Shown: positions 1-6,119, counted from the first letter of the stretch. The stretch is DNA of 6,832 nt from JACDAS01 sp046262415 (GCA_046262415.1 JBHEMU010000150.1:1-6832), one strand, 5' to 3'. Numbers and translations are program-made. The notes: generated from the letters alone by a model not told the origin.

Positions 1-954
1 ATCCACCAGGGCCGTCCCGGCGACAACACGCCACCGCCCTACAACTCGCTCGACGACATCCAGATCAGCCACGAGGCGGAGGAGACGCACTCGGGCAACT
101 TCCTCCTGGCGACGGACGAGCGAGGCGGCGGCGTCGTCCCCCCCGGCGCCGGTTGCGTCACCTCGCCCGGCGACAACGTGGCCGGAAACGGAGGCATCCA
201 CGCCTACCGGAGCGCGCAGCTCCTGCTCGCGTCCCCGTCCGGCCCGGACGCACAGGCGAAGGACCTCGCCTGGCAGTCCTACGCGAGCAAGCCGGGCGGC
301 GGCAAGGCGGTCTACCGCGTGCCCGTCCGGACGCAGCCGCAGCCGAACCTGTGCACCTCGCACGTGTTCCACCAGATCCCCGGGCAGAACCGCATCTTCA
401 TGGGCTGGTACTCGCAGGGCACGCAGGTGATCGACTACGTCGAGCACCCCAACGGCACCTTCGAGTTCAGGGAGGCCGGCTGGTTCATTCCCGCGAACGC
501 AAACACATGGACGTCGGCGATCTTCAAGCTGAAGCAGAACCCGAACGGGACGTTCACCTACTGGGGCGCCACCGGGGACTTCAACCTCGGCACGGCCGGA
601 CGAAGCGCGGTCGACATCTACAGCGTCACCCTGCCCCCGCCAGCCGGCGCCCCGACGGCGGTCGAGGTGCGCACGTTCTCGGCCACGCGTGCGCGCGGCG
701 CCGTCTCGATCAGGTGGCGCACCGCCCACGAGGGCGCGCTGCTCGGATTCCACCTCTACGGCTCGGACGGCAGACGCGGGCAGCGGCTGAACCGGGCGCT
801 CATTCCGGCACGCAAGGCCGGAGGAGCCTCCGGCGCGAGCTACCGCTTCGTCGACCGCGGCGCCCGGCCGGGAACGGTCTACACCTACCGGCTCCAGGCG
901 GTGAAGCGGGACGGCGGCCGGTTCTGGGTCGGAACGTCCAGGGTGGGACGCTAG
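1..954 (+). CDS. Secreted LVIVD/beta-propeller-type protein with C-terminal FN3-like domain (5' partial)
   Basis: The frame is open from the first base and ends at TAG 952-954, giving 317 residues; the N-terminus, and any signal peptide, lies before the window. Residues 1 to about 215 read like the last blades of an LVIVD-repeat or choice-of-anchor propeller: an SHEAEETHSGN stretch near residue 35, then SHVFHQIPGQNRIFMGWYSQGTQ near 120-140, and a closing TYWGATGDFNLG segment. Residues 217-317 form an FN3-like beta-sandwich, starting APTAVEV and containing WRTA, LGFHLY, FVDRG and TYTYRLQ. The complete minus-strand protein at 1658-3406 ends in the same domain, with about half the residues identical by eye. 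By analogy it is extracellular. No catalytic residues are recognisable and the biochemical role is unknown. The gene is convergent with its paralogue, and an IS481 remnant lies directly downstream. The family call is fairly safe; the function is not. Confidence 0.8.
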   Translation: MHQGRPGDNTPPPYNSLDDIQISHEAEETHSGNFLLATDERGGGVVPPGAGCVTSPGDNVAGNGGIHAYRSAQLLLASPSGPDAQAKDLAWQSYASKPGGGKAVYRVPVRTQPQPNLCTSHVFHQIPGQNRIFMGWYSQGTQVIDYVEHPNGTFEFREAGWFIPANANTWTSAIFKLKQNPNGTFTYWGATGDFNLGTAGRSAVDIYSVTLPPPAGAPTAVEVRTFSATRARGAVSIRWRTAHEGALLGFHLYGSDGRRGQRLNRALIPARKAGGASGASYRFVDRGARPGTVYTYRLQAVKRDGGRFWVGTSRVGR

Positions 955-1001
955 CTAATTGTCCCGCCCACAGGTTGTGAAGGGCTGAGCCAGTCGTCTC
1001 G

Positions 1002-1051
1002 GCCCTCCTTCGAGGCTGTGGGTCTTCCCGGACCTACGCTCGAAGGAGGGC
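1002..1051 (+). promoter_or_regulatory. Perfect 13-bp hairpin covering the transposase ribosome binding site
   Basis: GCCCTCCTTCGAG (1002-1014) is the exact reverse complement of CTCGAAGGAGGGC (1039-1051), with a 24-base loop between them. The right arm contains AAGGAGG (1043-1049), a near-ideal Shine-Dalgarno sequence six bases before the ATG at 1056. In RNA the left arm would pair with and hide the ribosome binding site. Hairpins of this type are known in the leaders of some insertion sequences (IS10, IS50), where they block transposase translation from transcripts entering from outside. Because 1-954 is transcribed toward this element, that role fits, but it is inferred. The transposase itself is dead. 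Confidence 0.6.
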
Positions 1052-1055
1052 GCGG

Positions 1056-1490
1056 ATGGATCTGCACGCTACCGCCAAGCTCGGACTGGCTGGTCGCTTC
1101 GCTGGTCACGGCGGTCGAGAGGGAATGACCGCTGAAGGCGGCCGCGGTCGCCCTCAGCGTCTCGCGGACGACGGTACACCGGCATCGCTGGCTGGGCGCG
1201 GGCGAGGAGGCTCGGCGCACGCTCTCGTGTCTGTGCGACCGCTCAAGTCGTCCTCGCCGCTCGCCGCGGCAGCCGGCGCCCGAGCTCGAGCAGGCGATCT
1301 GCCGCTGCCGCCGCGACACCGGCTGGGGCGGGCCCGCGCCTGGGCGCCGGCGCCACCGGCTTCGACGAGTGGAGCGTCCGGAAGGTGCTGCGGCGGGCGG
1401 GGATCTCGCGGCCGCTGCGGGCGGCCAGGGAGCCGGCCAACCCCTACCTCCTACCTACGAGTCGCCCTGTCCCCGCCCCGAGCGCTTCTC
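1056..1490 (+). pseudogene. IS481-family transposase, N-terminal part only, multiple frameshifts
   Basis: The start is intact: ATG 1056 after AAGGAGG, reading MDLHATAKLGLAGRF, the usual opening of actinobacterial IS481 transposases. The match then moves between frames. From 1102 it reads LVTAVERE followed by a stop at 1126, where a lost G and an inserted G near 1121-1132 cancel out. It continues in that frame with LKAAAVALSVSRTTVHR (the helix-turn-helix), CDRSSRPRRSP, LEQAICRCRRD and TGWG up to about 1330. A further shift gives LGAGATGF, SVRKVLRRAGISRP and REPANPY (1340-1447). A final shift, next to a short CTACCT duplication, gives YESPCP (1456-1473). The ancestral protein is about 320 residues or more; here only about the first 145 are traceable and the DDE catalytic domain is missing. 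The frames 1056-1538 and 1369-1866 are products of these shifts, not genes. Confidence 0.75.
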
Positions 1491-1582
1491 GCCGCTGGTA
1501 AGCCCCGCCGACAGGCACTGGAGTCCGAGGCCGCTTAGTATCAATCGTCTCGATTCGAGCAAGAGGCCCGATCGGCTCCGCA

Positions 1583-1610
1583 GCGTGGGGGAACCGAGGT
1601 TCCCCCACGC
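1583..1610 (-). terminator. Perfect palindromic hairpin, likely terminator of the 1658-3406 gene
   Basis: GCGTGGGGGAACC (1583-1595) and GGTTCCCCCACGC (1598-1610) are exact reverse complements separated by GA, so in RNA a 12-bp stem closes a four-base loop. It lies 47 bases past the stop codon of the minus-strand gene and could also stop read-through from the plus-strand remnant. Neither strand has a run of T after the stem, so this is not a canonical rho-independent terminator. The terminator role comes from position and stem strength. Confidence 0.55.
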
Positions 1611-1657
1611 GCTCCTCGCAGTTGGCCTCCCGCCGAACGGGTCGAATTACTGGCGGC

Positions 1658-3406
1658 TCAGCGGGCCCGCACGGTGCTGTTCGCGTACCAAGCTCGCCGC
1701 CCATCCTTGCTCACGACCTGAAGCCTGTACGTGTAAGCGGTTCCCGCCCGCACGTTCCGGTCGACGAAGGTGTACCTCGCGCCGGCGACCTGTCCGAGAC
1801 TCTTCGCGGGAACGAGGCTCTTCGTCACCTTCACGCGCCTGCCTTGCGCGTCGCGAAAAACGTTGAAACCGAGGATTTCTCGCTCGGAGGCCGTTCGCCA
1901 GCTCAGGGTGACGCGCTTGCCGGCCTGGCGGGCGCGGAACGACGCGACCTTCACAGCCGTCGGTGCGAGCCGAGGCTGGAGGACGAAGAGCCCCTCGGTG
2001 ATGTTGCTCACGACGACTGTCCCGCTGGCGAAGTACGGATAGTTGCTCCAGTCGCCCGTGACGTCGCCGCCGATGTTGAACGAGAGATCCGCGGCCGGCA
2101 TCGTGTCGAAGTAGGCGACCTCGTTCAGCGTGCCGGAGGCGATGTTGCTCAAGCTGTAGATGCGAAGGCCGCAGGCGTAGTTGCTCTGGTACACGAGGTT
2201 GCCCAAGACGTACTGGTTGTGGTCGATGCAGATCAGGCGATCGTTCGGGTCGGCCGTCCGCGTGTTCGGGTGGTTGAAGGTGCCGATCTTCACCAGGTTG
2301 TCGAGATCCGACGCGTCCCAGAGATGGGTCTTCGTCGGGATGTTCTGGGCCACCGTCTGACCTTCGTCCAGCTCGTCGTCGGACAGGATGTACCGCTGAC
2401 CAACCGTGAACCAGCCCTGATGCGTGTACTTGGCGCCGGTGTACGTCTCCCGTTCCAGCTGCACGGGCGCGCTCTTGTTCGTCACGTCGACGACCGTCAG
2501 CGTGTCCTCGTTGTAGAGCACGCAGATCTCCTTGCCCAGGTGTCCGGTGTCGGGCCCGCCGTAGACGACGCATTGCGCGTCGTGCGTGTAGCCGTCGTTC
2601 CCGGCGCAGCCGACGTACCTGGGGTTCTTGGGCCCGAAGGCGCCGTTCGGCTTCAGGTCGATCATGTGCGGGGCGCCGGCGCACGTGTTGCTGCCGTTCA
2701 GGTAGGCGAAGCCCGTCGCCTCGTTGATCGTGATCGTGTGGACGTTCTCGACAGTAGGTCCTGCGCCCTGCTGGGTGTAGACCGCGTCGCTGTCGAACTG
2801 CGGGACGGGCCCACCGACGACGGGAGCTCCACACGGAGGCGCCGGGGCCGGCAGACGCAGACGCGTCAGATCGAAGATCTGGACGCCGGAACCGATCAGG
2901 TCCTGCACGATGTAGGCGTGGTTCGCGTACACCTTGATCTCGCGCCAGAGCGTTCCGGGCGCCGCGTTCGGCGGGACGACGGTTCGAGGGAACGGAATGA
3001 GCCCGCGTACGACTGGCGCCTCGGGAATCGTCACGTCGACGAACACGGCCGACTCGCTCATGCCGAGGAGTGCATACTCCCGGTTGCACATCGGATCGGT
3101 CCAGCCCCAGATGTCGCTGTTGGTGCCACCGCCGAGCTCGTTCGTCGTCAGGTAGGCGGCGAGATCGATGTCCTTGCACGGATACGGCCCGGCGAAGCCG
3201 CTGGCGGGCGTGCCGACGCAGGGAGCGGCGGCCACCTTCTTGGCCCCCCGGAGCAGCACCAGCGTCGCACTGAAGGCGTCCGTGAGCCCAGCGGCGGCGC
3301 CCCCCTCGCGTGCCGGAACTTCGTGAGCTTCGGCAGTCGACGCGATGGCCGCCGCCGACACGAGTGCTGCGAGCACGCAGCCCATCAGCACGATCCGACG
3401 CTTCAT
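1658..3406 (-). CDS. Choice-of-anchor B family secreted protein (LVIVD propeller) with C-terminal FN3-like domain
   Basis: Encodes 582 residues. The ATG at 3406 is chosen because TGAGGAGG sits just upstream (3413-3420) with a six-to-seven-base gap and because a signal peptide follows directly: MKRR, a hydrophobic core (residues 5-22), then a probable cleavage after AEA (about residue 27). An in-frame ATG at 3502 would bury that signal. Residues 95-480 match the choice-of-anchor B domain as I know it: SDIWGWTDP (97-105), EYALLGMSESAVFVD, WREIKVYANHAYIVQD (154-169), GVQIFDLTRL, YTHDAQCVVYGGPD (273-286), YTHQGWFTVGQRY (327-339), DELDE, DHNQYV (395-400), GLRIYSL, AYFDTMP, GLFVLQP. This is a repeat-rich beta-propeller. 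Residues 481-582 are an FN3-like domain shared with the convergent protein at 1-954. The protein is exported. Its ligand or enzymatic role is unknown; the characteristic His/Asp-rich motifs suggest a conserved site, but I cannot name it. The 129 bases before the gene (3407-3535) must hold its promoter; I see no convincing -35/-10 pair. Confidence 0.9.
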   Translation of the reverse strand: MKRRIVLMGCVLAALVSAAAIASTAEAHEVPAREGGAAAGLTDAFSATLVLLRGAKKVAAAPCVGTPASGFAGPYPCKDIDLAAYLTTNELGGGTNSDIWGWTDPMCNREYALLGMSESAVFVDVTIPEAPVVRGLIPFPRTVVPPNAAPGTLWREIKVYANHAYIVQDLIGSGVQIFDLTRLRLPAPAPPCGAPVVGGPVPQFDSDAVYTQQGAGPTVENVHTITINEATGFAYLNGSNTCAGAPHMIDLKPNGAFGPKNPRYVGCAGNDGYTHDAQCVVYGGPDTGHLGKEICVLYNEDTLTVVDVTNKSAPVQLERETYTGAKYTHQGWFTVGQRYILSDDELDEGQTVAQNIPTKTHLWDASDLDNLVKIGTFNHPNTRTADPNDRLICIDHNQYVLGNLVYQSNYACGLRIYSLSNIASGTLNEVAYFDTMPAADLSFNIGGDVTGDWSNYPYFASGTVVVSNITEGLFVLQPRLAPTAVKVASFRARQAGKRVTLSWRTASEREILGFNVFRDAQGRRVKVTKSLVPAKSLGQVAGARYTFVDRNVRAGTAYTYRLQVVSKDGRRAWYANSTVRAR

Positions 3407-3535
3407 TCGTTGCCTCCTCAAGAGCCGACCCAGATAAGTGTGCAGCCAGAGCGTCCTGCCCGCCCTGCGTATGTGTGAAACGCGTACGGGACCCGGACGC
3501 ACGATCCTACCACCCCCGCCGCTCAGCCTCGCAGC

Positions 3536-4585
3536 CTAGACGGCCTGCTGCGAGTCGAGGCCGCTGACGCCCCAGGTGTCCGGCAGCACGTAGCCCTCCG
3601 GAAACGGGTCGGCCGGATCGACGAAGAGCTGGGTCACGCCCGTGATCCACGCGCTGCCGCGGATCACGGGCACGATCGCGGGGCGATCGCCGACGCTCGT
3701 CTCCGCCGCGATTCGCCCCTCGAAGGTCGATCCGAGCGGCGACGCGTGGGTCATCGCGTCGCCGACGCGCATCAAGCCGCGGGCGTGGAGGACGGCCATG
3801 CGGGCCGACAGTCCGGTCCCGGTCGCCGAGCGGTCGAGCCGTCCCGGCGCCACGACGACGGCGTTCCGGGTCACCTTCCCGACCCCCTCCCACGGCGCCG
3901 CGATCTGGACGATGCTGACGCCCGCGATGGCGGCGTTCTCCGGATGGGCGCACGGAAGCTGCTCCCGGGCGGCGGCGCGGATGCGCTCGCCGGCGAGGGC
4001 GAGATCGCGCGCCTCCTGCGGCTCGATCGCGAAGCCGAGGGCGCGCGCGTCCGCGATCGCGTACCACATGCCCCCGTAGGCGACGTCGACGGTCACCGTG
4101 CCGATCCACTCCACCTCGATCGCCGCGTCGAGCCGCTCCGCGAAGCAGGCGACGCTGGTGAGCTCGACGCTCTCGCAGCGCCCGTCCCGGCAGGCCGCCC
4201 GCGCTTCGACGAGGCCGCCGGGCGCCTCCAGTCGGACGAGGGTCTCGGGCTCCCGCATCGCCACCATCCCCGTCTCGAGCAGCACGGTCGTGGTGCAGAT
4301 CGCGTTGGATCCCGACATCGGCGGGTACTCGGTCGGCTCCATGATGATGAAGCCAGCGTCGCAATCCGCCCTGGTCGGGGGGACGACGAGATTCGCGTGG
4401 CAGGCGACGCTCGCGCGCGGCTCTCGCAACAGCAGGTGTCGCAGCCAGTCGCCCTCGCGGCGGAGGGTCTGCATCTGCTCGAACACGGTGTCTCCGGCCG
4501 GCGGCAGGACGCCGCCGACGACGACGTTGCCGATCTCGCCGCCCGCATGGCATCCGACCACCGTGATCATGCGCCGCGAGAGCAT
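3536..4585 (-). CDS. Proline racemase / trans-3-hydroxy-L-proline dehydratase family enzyme with Ser/Thr active-site pair
   Basis: Encodes 349 residues, the usual family length, with family landmarks throughout: CHAGGEIGN (12-20), MEPTEYPPMSGSNAIC (82-97), VDVAYGGMWYAIAD (167-179), HPENAAIAGVSI (214-225), DRSATGTGLSARMAVLHARG (251-270), GSAWITG (310-316) and DPADPFPEGY near the end. The family works with two catalytic residues on opposite faces of the substrate. Racemases and 4-hydroxyproline epimerases have Cys (or Ser) in the first motif and Cys in DRSPCGTG. Here they are Ser91 and Thr255. Thr at the second site is known for trans-3-hydroxyproline dehydratase (human enzyme: Cys/Thr), so dehydration of a 3-hydroxyproline-like substrate in the cytoplasm is likelier than racemisation. 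No hydroxyproline pathway gene lies nearby. ATG 4585 is preferred (AGGG about eight bases upstream). ATG 4570 has no ribosome binding site. A start at 4672 would add 29 residues lacking family similarity and run into the hairpin at 4660-4683. Confidence 0.88.
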   Translation of the reverse strand: MLSRRMITVVGCHAGGEIGNVVVGGVLPPAGDTVFEQMQTLRREGDWLRHLLLREPRASVACHANLVVPPTRADCDAGFIIMEPTEYPPMSGSNAICTTTVLLETGMVAMREPETLVRLEAPGGLVEARAACRDGRCESVELTSVACFAERLDAAIEVEWIGTVTVDVAYGGMWYAIADARALGFAIEPQEARDLALAGERIRAAAREQLPCAHPENAAIAGVSIVQIAAPWEGVGKVTRNAVVVAPGRLDRSATGTGLSARMAVLHARGLMRVGDAMTHASPLGSTFEGRIAAETSVGDRPAIVPVIRGSAWITGVTQLFVDPADPFPEGYVLPDTWGVSGLDSQQAV

Positions 4586-4652
4586 CGCGACGACCCTAAA
4601 CGCGTGGCGCGCTAGGAGCGTGGTCTCTACCCGAATTCGCTCGTGCGGTGGA

Positions 4653-4687
4653 CTCAGACGGAGCACGGGCAAGCCCGTGCTCCTGAG
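4653..4687 (-). terminator. Perfect hairpin downstream of trhA, likely terminator
   Basis: GGAGCACGGGC (4660-4670) and GCCCGTGCTCC (4673-4683) pair exactly around AA. After a three-base bulge (GAC 4657-4659) the flanking CTCA (4653-4656) and TGAG (4684-4687) extend the stem by four pairs. The structure starts 21 bases past the trhA stop codon and lies before the racemase-family gene on the same strand, so it probably separates the two transcripts. No T run follows on the minus strand. The 123 bases between the two genes hold nothing else I can recognise. Confidence 0.55.
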
Positions 4688-4708
4688 GTCGGCATCGCAA
4701 GCGACGCC

Positions 4709-5410
4709 TTAGCCGCGCGGCAGGATGAAGAAGGCGACCGCCGTGTACTGGCAGGCGACCGCGACGACGACGAGCGCGTGGAACACCTCGTGGTACCCGA
4801 ACGTCGCCGGCCACCAGTCCGGCCTCCGGCTGGCGTAGACGAGCGCGCCGAGCGTGTAGCAGGCGCCTCCCGTGAAGAGGAGGGTCGAGGCGGCGGGCCC
4901 GATTCGCGCGACGATCAGCGGGAAGGCGGCGACCGCCACCCAGCCGAGCGTCACCGCGATCGCCGCGGTCACCCACTTCGGCATCGACCCCCAGAAGAGC
5001 CTCAAGACGATCGAGACCGCGCTGCCCGCCCAGACGATCGAGAGCACGACCACCCGCCAGCCGCCGGTCAGGACGAGCAGTCCGAACGGCGTGTAGCTGC
5101 CGGCGATCAGGCCGAAGATCCCGGCGTGGTCGAGGCGCCGCAGCCGGCTCCGCTGGGCCGGGGACCACGTGGGGCGGTGGTAGAAGGCGCTCGCGCCGAA
5201 CATCGCCGTCACGCTCGTCGCGAAGATCGCGGCGGCGAGCCGGGCCACGCCCCCGTCCACGGCGACGACGAGCGCCACTCCGAGGGGGATCGAGGCGAAG
5301 AAGCCGACCTGGTGCGAGATGCCGCGCAGGCGAGGCTTGACGCGGGCCGCGGCTCGGGCCTCGAGCACCTCGCCGTACGCGCCCTCCGAGACCGTGGCCT
5401 CGACTTCCAC
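4709..5410 (-). CDS. trhA: TrhA/hemolysin III (PAQR-family) seven-helix membrane protein
   Basis: Encodes 233 residues, close to the family norm of about 210-230. A short soluble N-terminus (1-30) is followed by about seven hydrophobic helices (roughly 35-52, 57-72, 95-115, 119-138, 146-165, 173-192, 210-230). The metal-site motifs of the PAQR superfamily are present: SAFYH (Ser74, His78), RRLDHAGIFGLIAGSYTPFG (Asp94, His95), and HEVFH near the end (His207, His211). Bacterial members are called hemolysin III but are mostly linked to membrane lipid homeostasis, with a presumed Zn-dependent, ceramidase-like hydrolase core. Start: GTG 5410 is chosen because AGGAGG (5417-5422) precedes it by six bases. 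An in-frame GTG at 5425 lacks this spacing, and the frame stays open to 6070 only as a shadow of the regulator gene. The start is 11 bases after the upstream regulator's stop, and the ribosome binding site overlaps that stop region, so translation may be coupled. A hairpin follows the gene. Confidence 0.92.
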   Translation of the reverse strand: MEVEATVSEGAYGEVLEARAAARVKPRLRGISHQVGFFASIPLGVALVVAVDGGVARLAAAIFATSVTAMFGASAFYHRPTWSPAQRSRLRRLDHAGIFGLIAGSYTPFGLLVLTGGWRVVVLSIVWAGSAVSIVLRLFWGSMPKWVTAAIAVTLGWVAVAAFPLIVARIGPAASTLLFTGGACYTLGALVYASRRPDWWPATFGYHEVFHALVVVAVACQYTAVAFFILPRG

Positions 5411-5421
5411 CTCGCTCCTCC

Positions 5422-6012
5422 TCACTCTGCCGGCAGAAAGATCGCTCCGCCCACGGTCGTTGAGGGTGGAAGCCGCGGGACCATTCGTTGGGGTCCCGCA
5501 CGAACCGACCCGAGGTCGGTGCTTGCGACCTCGGGTCGCCATCCTACCTGCGGCGCGAGCGGTTCCAGGATCCCCTTCGCCTGCTCGATCACCGCGCGGC
5601 GCCCGAAGGCTCCCTGCAGGCTCTGGTACTCGGCGAAGCGCTGGAAGGTGATGTCGATCGCGCTCTGCAGCCCTTGCGGGTCGCCGTCGACGATGTAGGC
5701 GAACACGCCTCGCTTCGCCGCCTCGTGGACGTAGGCCGGGTCCTTGGCCGAGAGCAGGGCGATCACGGGACACGACGCCTCGCGGACGATCTCGCCGATC
5801 AGGTCGAGGGCGTGCTCCGAGGAGAGGCCGAGCCCGACGAGGGCCACGTCCGGCCGTTCCCTGGCCGTCACGGCCCCCACCTCCTTGACGTAGATCTCGC
5901 GGGCGATCACCTCGTGGCCGAGCCCGGCCACGACCTCCCCGAGCAGGGCGAGCCGCTCCCGCTTCTCGTTCGCGATCAGGACGCGCAGGTGGCGGGCGCC
6001 GTCCTCGGACAT
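5422..6012 (-). CDS. ANTAR-type regulator with degenerate receiver and truncated ANTAR domain
   Basis: Encodes 196 residues. Residues 8-123 have the response-regulator receiver fold (LRVLIANEKRER; PDVALVGLGLSSEHALDLIGEIV; CPVIALLSAKDP; RGVFAYIVDGDP). The phospho-acceptor Asp is Gly60, the acidic pair is Asn15-Glu16, and the conserved Lys after the fifth strand is missing, so aspartyl phosphorylation is unlikely. Residues 124-150 match the start of an ANTAR RNA-binding domain (RFAEYQSLQGAFGRRA, then VIEQAKGIL). ANTAR proteins bind dual-hairpin RNA and prevent transcription termination. After Leu149 the match stops: the expected acidic/AF-LLR helices and the last helix are replaced by a Pro/Arg-rich tail of about 45 residues whose codons include two hairpins (5475-5538). 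No ANTAR continuation appears in the other frames. ATG 6012 has no clear ribosome binding site; TAACAAT eight bases upstream (6021-6027) could be a -10 for a leaderless transcript. Probably co-transcribed with trhA. The family is sure; RNA binding is doubtful. Confidence 0.85.
   Translation of the reverse strand: MSEDGARHLRVLIANEKRERLALLGEVVAGLGHEVIAREIYVKEVGAVTARERPDVALVGLGLSSEHALDLIGEIVREASCPVIALLSAKDPAYVHEAAKRGVFAYIVDGDPQGLQSAIDITFQRFAEYQSLQGAFGRRAVIEQAKGILEPLAPQVGWRPEVASTDLGSVRAGPQRMVPRLPPSTTVGGAIFLPAE
5475..5538 (-). repeat. Two tandem hairpins across the regulator-trhA junction
   Basis: Hairpin 1 pairs 5506-5518 with 5526-5538 (13 bp, with CGACCCGAGGTC as its outer twelve bases, seven-base loop). 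Hairpin 2 pairs GCGGGACC (5475-5482) with GGTCCCGC (5492-5499), 8 bp with a nine-base loop. They are seven to eight bases apart and begin about 64 bases before the trhA start. In the regulator frame they cover residues about 159-180, which do not match ANTAR. Possible readings are a REP-like dispersed repeat, an attenuator controlling trhA, or an ANTAR-target dual hairpin. On the minus strand the loop of hairpin 2 contains AACGAA, which fits the A1/G4 hexaloop rule of ANTAR targets. The loop of hairpin 1 (CAAGCAC) does not fit. Confidence 0.5.
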
Positions 6013-6119
6013 CGGCCCGAATTGTTACCCCATCGGGGCGACCGCGGCCGGCGAACCGGCGTCCGGTCACGCCACGAGTACGCCTTGGCGTGCGCTCCGG
6101 TGGCCCGGATCAGCCGCTC

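Larger units (their letters stand above)
976..1500 (+). mobile_element. Truncated, decayed IS481-family insertion sequence
   Basis: This is the remnant of an insertion sequence between two convergent genes. It holds a broken IS481-type transposase (1056-1490) with its own leader hairpin and ribosome binding site. The proposed left end at 976 starts TGTGAAGGGCTGAGCC; the TGTGAAG start is what I recall for IS481 ends, so the boundary is an inference. I found no matching inverted repeat further right and no target-site duplication. The part of the transposase that would carry the DDE catalytic residues is absent, so the right half of the element appears to be lost. Codons 1500-1535 may hold further scraps, but I cannot align them with confidence. 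Confidence 0.6.

Noticed and set aside
153..980. Plus-strand frame overlapping the first gene
   Set aside because: Arg/Pro-rich shadow. The propeller and FN3 motifs are all in the frame that is open from base 1.
951..1319. Minus-strand frame across the IS481 leader
   Set aside because: It is opposite the recognisable transposase remnant and has no domain or ribosome binding site.
1549..1559. Small palindrome CTCGATTCGAG
   Set aside because: Five-base arms are expected by chance and it has no positional link to a gene.
1647..3179. 510-codon minus-strand frame inside the choice-of-anchor gene
   Set aside because: Same-strand frame shadow; Arg-rich translation with no family motifs.
3370..3406. 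Possible lipoprotein signal (LMGC near residue 10 of the choice-of-anchor protein)
   Set aside because: The Cys is inside the hydrophobic core rather than after it, and a normal AEA cleavage site follows near residue 27.
1622..3478. Long plus-strand open frame (618 codons) opposite the choice-of-anchor gene
   Set aside because: It is antisense to a gene with a signal peptide, an ideal ribosome binding site and clear family motifs. Its translation is Arg/Val/Asp-rich with no recognisable domain, as expected from a GC-rich shadow frame.
3407..3535. Promoter for the choice-of-anchor gene
   Set aside because: TTATCT and TAGGAT can be picked out as -10-like hexamers on the minus strand, but neither has a partner -35, so no promoter is called.
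3507..4553. 348-codon minus-strand frame in the racemase-family region
   Set aside because: Almost wholly Arg/Ala/Asp-rich shadow; the family motifs lie in the 3536-4585 frame.
3746..4615. 289-codon plus-strand frame opposite the racemase-family gene
   Set aside because: Antisense shadow with no recognisable motif.
5411..6070. In-frame upstream extension of trhA (453 codons in total)
   Set aside because: The extension is the out-of-frame shadow of the regulator gene, has no family similarity, and passes through the hairpins. The GTG at 5410 has a good ribosome binding site and gives the normal family length.
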